DNA of 8,340 nt from NCBI GenBank assembly GCA_946480545.1, contig CAMLKY010000060.1:1-8340 (forward strand). Direction: 5' to 3'. The notes below the pieces were generated by a model. It searched no databases, was not told the DNA's origin, and saw only the letters and a program-made list of their open reading frames with translations. Shown piece by piece: positions 1 through 5,427 of the stretch (positions are counted from its first letter, which is position 1; the number at the start of each line of letters is the position of its first letter). Position numbers and translations under genes: made by a program. Source of the DNA: an uncultured Acidobacteriota bacterium (GTDB lineage: Bacteria; Acidobacteriota; Blastocatellia; Pyrinomonadales; Pyrinomonadaceae).

Positions 1-636
1 GTGCTCGCGGTGTTGTCGACCGTCGGCGGTCTGGTCGGCGTTCCATATGCGTTGAGCGGCGGGGCGATTCCGAATGTCTTTGAACACACGCTGGAACCCG
101 TGATCGCGAAGGTCGGGTCGAAGAACGGACATGAGACGCCCGCAAAGCCGCACGCTTCGATCACCGACCGCGAATTGAATACGCTTTACGCTTCTGTCGA
201 ACCGCCGATACTGGTGGCGGCGGCAACCGGGACAGACGCCCACTCGCCCGAGGAAGTACGCAATGAGCGATTGCTGGCCGGGCTGTCGGTATTGCTCGCG
301 CTGGCAGGGATCGGTATCGGCATCGCTCTGTTCGGAAAGACGCCTCTCCGTCGCATGCCGCGCATACTCGAAGAGAAATGGCGCATCGATGAGCTTTACA
401 ACGGCTACATCGTCGATCCCCTGACCAAACTCTCGCGTGAGGGTCTTTGGAAAGGCTTCGATCTCGGGTTTATCGACGGCATCGTCAATGGCATTGGCTA
501 CTTTGTCACCGAGATGGGTCGAGCGCTGCGCGGAATACAGGTCGGATTTGTCCGCAGCTACGCGGCGATAATTTTGCTCGGAGCGCTTGCCGTGCTCGGA
601 TATTTTATTTATTACGGGCTCAAGCTTGTTGGTTAG
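1..636 (+). CDS. nuoL: NADH-quinone oxidoreductase subunit L, C-terminal part (5' end outside window)
   Basis: This is the last 211 residues of NuoL, the most distal antiporter-like membrane subunit of complex I, which couples quinone reduction to proton pumping. The GTG at position 1 is an internal valine codon rather than a start; the gene continues off the left edge. The fragment begins in a hydrophobic helix, passes through a long polar loop (about residues 28-88), and re-enters the membrane at about 91-111. The EEKWRIDELYNGYIVDP stretch and the amphipathic region after it (about 120-180) correspond to the start and body of NuoL's lateral helix, which lies along NuoM and NuoN. A final membrane helix (about 185-205) anchors it. 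The order L-M-N with the next two genes supports the call. The proton-channel Lys and Glu residues of NuoL lie upstream of the window and cannot be checked. It ends with TAG at 634-636. Confidence 0.93.
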   Translation: MLAVLSTVGGLVGVPYALSGGAIPNVFEHTLEPVIAKVGSKNGHETPAKPHASITDRELNTLYASVEPPILVAAATGTDAHSPEEVRNERLLAGLSVLLALAGIGIGIALFGKTPLRRMPRILEEKWRIDELYNGYIVDPLTKLSREGLWKGFDLGFIDGIVNGIGYFVTEMGRALRGIQVGFVRSYAAIILLGALAVLGYFIYYGLKLVG

Positions 637-638
637 TG

Positions 639-694
639 GTTCGTTGTTCGTAGTTCGTTGCAGGATCCGAAGCGACGAACGACGATCAACGAAC
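639..694. repeat. Imperfect inverted repeat built of heptamers, between nuoL and nuoM
   Basis: The 22-nt arms 639-660 and 673-694 can form a hairpin with 19 Watson-Crick pairs, one G-U pair and two mismatches around a 12-nt loop (661-672). Each arm is itself three 7-mers in tandem. The left arm is TTCGTTG, TTCGTAG and TTCGTTG (640-660). The right arm is CGACGAA, CGACGAT and CAACGAA (673-693). It fills nearly the whole nuoL-nuoM gap and ends 5 nt before the nuoM start, leaving no visible Shine-Dalgarno motif. It has no T-run, so it is not a typical intrinsic terminator. It is most likely a dispersed palindromic repeat, or an RNA element acting on mRNA stability or nuoM translation. Confidence 0.75.
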
Positions 695-699
695 AATGA

Positions 700-2319
700 A
701 TGAATATAATGGATTTCATTTCTGAGAATCTCTTAACGATACTGATCCTGCTGCCGGTGATCGGCGCGGCGCTGACGCTTGCACACCAGATGTTCTGGAA
801 ACAGGAGTCCCAGCTCAAATGGCTCGCGCTGATCTTCACCACGCTGAACTTTCTGATCTCGCTTCTTCTAATTGCGGATCAGGGTGCCCAGTCGGCATCA
901 GGTTTCTTTTTCGAGAAGAACGTTCCCTGGATACAGGCGATCAATACGAACTTCCACCTGGGCGTTGACGGGCTAAGCCTCTGGCTTGTGATCCTGACAA
1001 CGTTCATCATGCCGATCTCGGTCCTTTCTGCATGGCACGCGGTCGAGAAACGGCCGACGGCGTTCTACATCTTCCTGCTGCTGCTCGAGTCGGCGATGAT
1101 CGGTGTTTTCGTTTCGCTTGATCTGCTCGTGTTTTACCTTTTCTTCGAAGCTTCACTTGTTCCGATGTTCTTTCTCATCGGGATTTGGGGCGGTAAAGAT
1201 CGCATCTACGCAGCGGTCAAGTTCTTTATCTTCACGGCCCTTGGAAGCCTGTTGATGCTCGTGGCGATCATTGCACTCTATTACCTGCATGCCGACGCAA
1301 CCGGTACCGGCACGTTCGATTACGTCACGCTGCTCAATTCGCTCAAGCTCGGCAACCTCGCGTTTGCGGGTTCGACCGGTACGCTTTTGTTTCTTGCGTT
1401 CGCCCTCGCTTTCGCGATCAAGGTCCCGCTGTTCCCGTTCCACACGTGGCTGCCCGACGCGCACACCGAGGCTCCGACTGCCGGATCGGTTGTCCTGGCC
1501 GCGATCCTGCTAAAGATGGGAACGTACGGCCTGATGCGGTTCAACTTCACTCTATTTCCGGAGGCAAGTCGCGAATGGGCGTTCCTGTTCATCATCCTCG
1601 CGATCATCGGTATCGTCTACGGAGCACTCGTTGCGATGGTGCAGCCCGACATGAAGCGGCTTGTTGCGTATTCATCGGTAGCTCACATGGGATTTGTCAT
1701 CCTGGGTATGTTCTCGTTCACCGAATGGGGAATGCAGGGCGCGCTCTACCAAATGTTGAATCACGGTGTCTCGACCGGTGCACTCTTCCTGCTTGTCGGG
1801 TTCATATACGAACGCAGGCATACGAGACAGATCTCCGACTTCGGGGGTCTCGCGAACGTTATGCCCATCTACGCCACGATCTTCGTGATCACGACGATGT
1901 CGTCTATCGGGCTGCCGTTCCTGAACGGATTCGTCGGAGAATTCCTGATCATGCTCGGCATGTGGAAATCGACCGTCCTTGAGATCACGTCGAGCGTCAA
2001 TTGGAATTACATCGCGACGATGCTCGCGGGAACCGGAGTTATTTTCGCGGCCGTCTACTTGCTCTGGATGGTCCAGCGCGTTTTCTTTGGCAAGGTGACG
2101 AATGAAAAGAACAGGTCGCTTGCCGATCTGAGCTGGCGCGAGATCGGATTGATCACGCCGCTTGTATTGCTGATGGTTTACATGGGTGTTTACCCGAAAC
2201 CGTTTCTCGACCGCTCGCAGGAATCCGTACGCGCCATACAGGAACGCGTCGGTCAGCAGGCGGGCGGATCCGTAGATCACGCCCAGGTGGAACGGACGGC
2301 TGCGTCCGACAAGAAATAA
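700..2319 (+). CDS. nuoM: NADH-quinone oxidoreductase subunit M
   Basis: NuoM is one of three antiporter-like proton-pumping subunits in the membrane arm of complex I. The 539-residue product is strongly hydrophobic with about 14 membrane helices. The family's key charged residues are visible: Glu150 in FYLFFEASLVP (matching E. coli Glu144), Lys241 in AFAIKVPLFPFHTWLPDAHTEAP (Lys234), Lys272 in AAILLKMGTYG (Lys265) and Glu414 in NGFVGEF (Glu407). The protein therefore looks functional. It is slightly longer than the usual 490-510 residues because of a polar, charged tail of about 30 residues after the last helix (about 510-539). The ATG at 700 is used here; ATG 709 (MDFISEN) is equally possible, and neither has a clear Shine-Dalgarno motif because a hairpin-forming repeat lies just upstream. 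It follows nuoL and precedes nuoN by 23 bp. Confidence 0.96.
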   Translation: MNIMDFISENLLTILILLPVIGAALTLAHQMFWKQESQLKWLALIFTTLNFLISLLLIADQGAQSASGFFFEKNVPWIQAINTNFHLGVDGLSLWLVILTTFIMPISVLSAWHAVEKRPTAFYIFLLLLESAMIGVFVSLDLLVFYLFFEASLVPMFFLIGIWGGKDRIYAAVKFFIFTALGSLLMLVAIIALYYLHADATGTGTFDYVTLLNSLKLGNLAFAGSTGTLLFLAFALAFAIKVPLFPFHTWLPDAHTEAPTAGSVVLAAILLKMGTYGLMRFNFTLFPEASREWAFLFIILAIIGIVYGALVAMVQPDMKRLVAYSSVAHMGFVILGMFSFTEWGMQGALYQMLNHGVSTGALFLLVGFIYERRHTRQISDFGGLANVMPIYATIFVITTMSSIGLPFLNGFVGEFLIMLGMWKSTVLEITSSVNWNYIATMLAGTGVIFAAVYLLWMVQRVFFGKVTNEKNRSLADLSWREIGLITPLVLLMVYMGVYPKPFLDRSQESVRAIQERVGQQAGGSVDHAQVERTAASDKK

Positions 2320-2333
2320 GGACGAAAGCGTCC
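2293..2333 (+). other. Two small adjacent hairpins at the nuoM end / nuoN leader
   Basis: The first hairpin is CGGACG (2293-2298), loop GCTG, CGTCCG (2303-2308), inside the last nuoM codons. The second is GGACG (2320-2324), loop AAAG, CGTCC (2329-2333), right after the nuoM stop and 9 nt before the nuoN ATG. The arms share GGACG and CGTCC, so they could also pair across the two hairpins, giving alternative structures. They might modulate coupling of nuoM and nuoN translation, but stems this short also arise by chance. Confidence 0.35.
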
Positions 2334-2342
2334 TACTCGATT

Positions 2343-3866
2343 ATGGAATTAGTTACTCCAAACGTGAACATCGGCATCATCCTGCCTGAGCTTGTCGTCG
2401 CTCTTGCCGGGATCGTTGCCATGGTTTACGACAGCTTCTTTCCGAAAGACCGCGTGACAACCGGTATCATCTCGCTCGCCGGGCTGGTCGTTTCGGGCGT
2501 GCTACTCGCGATGATGTGGAATGAGCCGCAACCTGCGGGAACCTGGAGCGGAATGATCGCTCACGACAACCTGCGACTCGGATTCTCATTCGTTTTCCTG
2601 CTTGTAACGGCGATGACTGTGCTGGTTTCAACCGTCTGGGTCGAACGCGAGGACGTTCCGGTAGGCGAATACAATGCGCTTTTGATGTTCGCCACCTTCG
2701 GGATGATGCTGATGGCATCGGGCAACGACCTTGTCGTGATATTCCTCGGCCTCGAAACGCTGTCGATCGCGACATATGTGATGTGCGGACTCAGACGCGG
2801 CGATCTGAAATCGAATGAGTCCGCGATGAAGTATTTCATTCTCGGTTCGTTCGCGTCCGCGTTCCTGCTTTACGGAATGGCACTGGTTTACGGCGCCACC
2901 GGCTCGACGAATGTAACCGAGATCGCGGCCCGCGTTGCGAATGCGAACTTCCCCGCCCTGCTTCTCGTCGGCGGAGCGATGATGATCATCGGCTTCGGAT
3001 TCAAGGTCGCGACCGTTCCATTTCACATCTGGACCCCTGACGTGTATGAGGGAGCTCCGACACCGGTAACGGGATTTATGGCGGCTGGCCCAAAGGCTGC
3101 GGCATTCGCGTCGTTCGTACGTGTCTTCGTGCTCGGTTTCCCGCTCGTCGCCGGTGTCCAGGCATCCGGCTATTTGCATGAATCGTGGATGACCGCTTTG
3201 ACGGTAATGGCGATATTGTCGATGACCGCGGGGAACGTCATCGCGATCATGCAGAGCAACGTCAAACGCATGCTCGCATACTCGTCGATCGCCCACGCCG
3301 GATACGCGATGGTGGGTTTCATCGGGGCCGGTGCGGCACGCTCGACCCAGGCTCGGGACGAGGCAATAGCTTCGGTCGCGTTCTATATGCTGACATACGC
3401 GATCACAAATCTTGGTGCATTTGCGATCGTCGCCCTTGTCGGCCAGAAGAACGACCGGCGCAGCGAGTTTGAGGATTACAACGGCATCGGCTTCAAGTCG
3501 CCGGTACTGGCGTTCACGCTTGCCCTGTTCATGCTTTCGCTTCTCGGATTGCCGCTCACGGCGGGGTTCATGGGTAAGGTGCTGGTATTCCGTCCAGCTC
3601 TCGAAGCAGGAAGCCCTATGCTCACCTTGCTGGTCGTCGTTGCAGTGGTCAATACCGCAATATCGGCGTACTACTACCTCCGGCTGATCGTCGTGATGTT
3701 CTTCCGCGAGCGTACGTCGGAATGGCTCGAGCCGAAGATGCCCATCGGTTTTGCCGCGGCCCTGCTGATTATGGTGATCGGGGTCTTGTACTTTGGCATT
3801 TTCAGCAATGGCGTGATCGAGAGATTTTCGCAGCCGGTCCAGAGCATCGGCCGGCTTAACGAATAA
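2343..3866 (+). CDS. nuoN: NADH-quinone oxidoreductase subunit N
   Basis: NuoN is the third antiporter-like proton-pumping subunit of complex I, located closest to the quinone-binding arm. The product is 507 residues, close to the family's usual length, with many membrane helices. Conserved channel residues are in place: Glu138 in FLGLETLSIATYV, Lys221 in GFGFKVATVPFHIWTPDVYEGAP, Lys251 in AAGPKAAAF and Lys412 in AGFMGKVLVF (the position of the TM12 lysine, Lys395 in E. coli). SNVKRMLAYSSIAHAGY is also typical of the antiporter family. The ATG at 2343 gives the N-terminus MELVTPNVNIGIILPE; there is no strong Shine-Dalgarno motif, so coupling to nuoM translation is likely. The TAA stop at 3864-3866 is followed directly, in the same frame, by further coding-like sequence. 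A 422-codon antisense frame overlies it and is judged an artefact. Confidence 0.96.
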   Translation: MELVTPNVNIGIILPELVVALAGIVAMVYDSFFPKDRVTTGIISLAGLVVSGVLLAMMWNEPQPAGTWSGMIAHDNLRLGFSFVFLLVTAMTVLVSTVWVEREDVPVGEYNALLMFATFGMMLMASGNDLVVIFLGLETLSIATYVMCGLRRGDLKSNESAMKYFILGSFASAFLLYGMALVYGATGSTNVTEIAARVANANFPALLLVGGAMMIIGFGFKVATVPFHIWTPDVYEGAPTPVTGFMAAGPKAAAFASFVRVFVLGFPLVAGVQASGYLHESWMTALTVMAILSMTAGNVIAIMQSNVKRMLAYSSIAHAGYAMVGFIGAGAARSTQARDEAIASVAFYMLTYAITNLGAFAIVALVGQKNDRRSEFEDYNGIGFKSPVLAFTLALFMLSLLGLPLTAGFMGKVLVFRPALEAGSPMLTLLVVVAVVNTAISAYYYLRLIVVMFFRERTSEWLEPKMPIGFAAALLIMVIGVLYFGIFSNGVIERFSQPVQSIGRLNE

Positions 3867-4004
3867 GCTACCCTGCCCGCCGATATCGAAAAGCAAACTT
3901 CAAACGAGATCGCCGATCTACGCACCGCACTTGCGGATGCGTGGCTGCCGGCGATCTACCGTGACAAGATCCGCGCGCTCCGCACACGCAGCCTCACACT
4001 GGAT
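3867..4004 (+). other. In-frame coding-like extension upstream of the 4005 gene, without an ATG/GTG/TTG start
   Basis: From the codon after the nuoN TAA to GTG 4005 the frame stays open for 46 codons and reads like protein. It includes DIEKQTSNEIADL and ADAWLPAIYRDKIRALRTRS, with helix-like alternation of charged and hydrophobic residues that runs smoothly into the downstream gene. No ATG, GTG or TTG occurs in frame. Possible starts are CTG 3873 (6 nt after the nuoN stop, giving a 162-residue protein beginning L/M-PADIEKQT) or ATC 3885 or 3909. Other explanations are readthrough of the nuoN stop, a mutated start codon or a base error. No Shine-Dalgarno motif is visible, so reinitiation after nuoN would be the simplest mechanism. 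Confidence 0.55.
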
Positions 4005-4361
4005 GTGCCGGAAAAGGAAAATGCCGCCGAGATCCTCCACACGCTTTTGGGCATAGAGCTCCAGGTTGGCCGCCGGCGATATTCCTGCCCCGATCTTGCG
4101 ACAGCTCGCTACATGCGTGTTTTCGCGAGACTCGGTTGCCGTGAGTTTGCCATACCCTACGACATAACACGCATCTCGCTGGTGGCCGATGAGTTGGAGA
4201 CGGCGTGGCAGAGGACGAGGCTGGTAGTGGAGACGAATTCCGTGAAAGGCTCGAGACTTCGTTCACGACTCCTGAAAGCGATCCGAACGGAGCTTTTGGA
4301 GATAGGGCCCGGCGAGCAAATGCCGGAATTCAAGCAATCGACCAAGCAAAGAGCTTCCTGA
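4005..4361 (+). CDS. Hypothetical protein following nuoN (start uncertain)
   Basis: I do not recognise this protein. From GTG 4005 it has 118 residues; the true product probably starts further upstream, since the same frame is open and protein-like back to the nuoN stop. It is soluble, with no signal peptide or membrane segment. It is basic towards the C-terminus (VKGSRLRSRLLKAIRTELLE) and contains two cysteines, in YSCPDLATARYMRVFARLGCREFAIPYDITRIS. The pattern suggests a small mixed alpha/beta domain followed by a helical tail. It lies in the nuo transcription direction with essentially no gap after nuoN, so it is likely co-transcribed with the nuo genes. That does not prove a role in complex I. 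It ends with TGA at 4359-4361, which abuts a promoter-like -10 element. Confidence 0.6.
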   Translation: MPEKENAAEILHTLLGIELQVGRRRYSCPDLATARYMRVFARLGCREFAIPYDITRISLVADELETAWQRTRLVVETNSVKGSRLRSRLLKAIRTELLEIGPGEQMPEFKQSTKQRAS

Positions 4362-4367
4362 TATAAT
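4338..4367 (+). promoter_or_regulatory. Sigma70-like promoter for the amidotransferase-like gene
   Basis: A perfect TATAAT -10 hexamer lies at 4362-4367. A partial -35 (TCGACC, four of six matches to TTGACA) lies at 4338-4343, with an 18-nt spacer. Transcription would start near 4374, about 55 nt before the ATG at 4430. The -35 lies inside the end of the preceding small gene. This is a motif match only. Confidence 0.5.
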
Positions 4368-4373
4368 CATCAT

Positions 4374-4411
4374 ACTTTCGAAGGGCCGGTATTTCGGACT
4401 TCGGAAGTTTT
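4374..4411 (+). terminator. Hairpin plus short T-run: nuo-operon terminator or 5' leader structure
   Basis: ACTTTCGAAG (4374-4383) pairs with CTTCGGAAGT (4399-4408) over 10 bp with one G-U pair. A short inner CCG/CGG stem (4386-4388 with 4395-4397) sits inside the 15-nt loop. TTTT (4408-4411) and then AGTTT follow. The shape suits a weak intrinsic terminator for the nuo transcript. Its 5' end coincides with the predicted start of the next promoter's transcript, so it could instead be a protective 5' hairpin. Confidence 0.5.
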
Positions 4412-4429
4412 AGTTTAGAGTTTGTCTCT

Positions 4430-5344
4430 ATGTTCGACGCGGCGATAAAAACAACGGTTTCTGAAGAGCTGCCGTTTCCATACAATCGACAGGCATACTG
4501 CAACTACGAGCCTATCGAGAAGCGGATCGAACACGCGCGCGTGCTGATCGTAAACTGCCTGCTGCGATACGAGTCGGATCTTTCGCCGTTGGCTCGCACC
4601 GACTGGGCGGGTGCGATCGAGACAAAATTACGGTTCGAGCGAAAGGTTTCCTCGCTGGCCTGCAACAACATCGCACAGAACGTCATCCGGCTTGTAAAGA
4701 ACCCGAAAACGATGACCGTCCACTTGTCCGAGGTCGCACAAGCGGTGCGGGACTTCAAGCCCGACGCGATCGTAATGAGTGGCACGTTCAGCGACTTCGA
4801 CTATTACAATCCGAAGCACCTCGACGATTTCAGGCGGTTCATCGTCGCGACGCGAATTCCTGTGCTGGCGATCTGCGGGTCGCATCAGCTTGTGGGGATG
4901 TCATTCGGCGCTCCTCTTAAGACCCTGGACGATCTGGACCTTTCTGAGAAGCGATCGGATCGGGTTGTGGAGTATCAATATCGTTTCGTTAAGATCGTAG
5001 ATAAAGACGACCCGATCTTCGGCGACAGCGATCAGGATCTAACGGGCGTTTGGCAGGAGTACACGAAGGAGGACAATATACTTCGCGTGTGGCAGAACCA
5101 CGGCGTGCAGGTCGATGGGGTTCCGAAAGGATTCAGGCTCTTGGCGACATCGTATCTTTGCAAGAACCAGATGATGGTCAAACGTACCGATGGTCAGTTG
5201 ATCTACTGCGTACAGTTTCATCTCGAGAAGTCATTCGAAGATTGGTCGAAGAATCCGACCAGGTGGGAGCATCCGAATGAATCTCGCGACGGACGGATAT
5301 TGTTCGAAAACTTTTTGGAGCTTGCACTCAAGCACAATGCCTGA
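4430..5344 (+). CDS. Stand-alone class I glutamine amidotransferase-like protein
   Basis: The 304-residue product has the hallmarks of the class I glutamine amidotransferase (GATase1) fold, whose members hydrolyse glutamine or related amides and often pass ammonia to a partner. Landmarks in order are a first strand ARVLIVNC (36-43), DAIVMSGTFSDFDYY (112-126, matching the SGGP-type loop), the nucleophile elbow VLAICGSHQLVG with Cys149, the QNHGVQVDGVPKGFRLLATS segment (222-241, like the SHGD region of GuaA-type domains), and VQFHLEKS with His264 and Glu266. The likely triad is Cys149-His264-Glu266. The elbow reads A-I-C-G-S rather than the usual G-x-C-x-G, and QFHLE replaces QFHPE. There is no fused synthetase domain and no obvious acceptor enzyme nearby, so the substrate is unknown; a gamma-glutamyl hydrolase role is also possible. 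The ATG at 4430 has only a weak AGAG upstream. A small TAGAG/CTCTA stem (4416-4430) reaches the start codon. Confidence 0.8.
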   Translation: MFDAAIKTTVSEELPFPYNRQAYCNYEPIEKRIEHARVLIVNCLLRYESDLSPLARTDWAGAIETKLRFERKVSSLACNNIAQNVIRLVKNPKTMTVHLSEVAQAVRDFKPDAIVMSGTFSDFDYYNPKHLDDFRRFIVATRIPVLAICGSHQLVGMSFGAPLKTLDDLDLSEKRSDRVVEYQYRFVKIVDKDDPIFGDSDQDLTGVWQEYTKEDNILRVWQNHGVQVDGVPKGFRLLATSYLCKNQMMVKRTDGQLIYCVQFHLEKSFEDWSKNPTRWEHPNESRDGRILFENFLELALKHNA

Positions 5345-5372
5345 CCATGTAGACTCCGAGCTTATGAATACG

Positions 5373-5408
5373 AAAAAGAGGATGCCGACTTCGCGGCATC
5401 CTCTTTTT
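5373..5408. terminator. Bidirectional intrinsic terminator between convergent genes
   Basis: The 15-nt arms 5373-5387 (AAAAAGAGGATGCCG) and 5394-5408 are perfectly complementary around a 6-nt loop (ACTTCG). The A-run at one end and T-run at the other give a GC-rich stem followed by U residues on both strands. It lies 28 bp after the amidotransferase-like gene and 19 bp beyond the stop of the - strand PilX-like gene, so it should end both transcripts. Confidence 0.92.
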
Positions 5409-5427
5409 ACTGTCTTCCGAACCAGCG

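Noticed and set aside
639..694. Heptamer repeats as a CRISPR array or intrinsic terminator
   Set aside because: The repeats are 7 nt without spacers, and there is no T-run after the hairpin. The sequence fits a palindromic repeat better.
1672..2280. 202-codon open frame antisense to nuoM
   Set aside because: Same reasoning: a highly charged, low-complexity translation opposite a well-conserved gene, with no start signal.
2628..3896. 422-codon open frame antisense to nuoN
   Set aside because: It is an artefact of codon structure opposite a GC-rich membrane-protein gene. The translation is rich in Arg, His, Glu and Asp with no recognisable domain, while the + strand is unmistakably NuoN with its catalytic residues intact.
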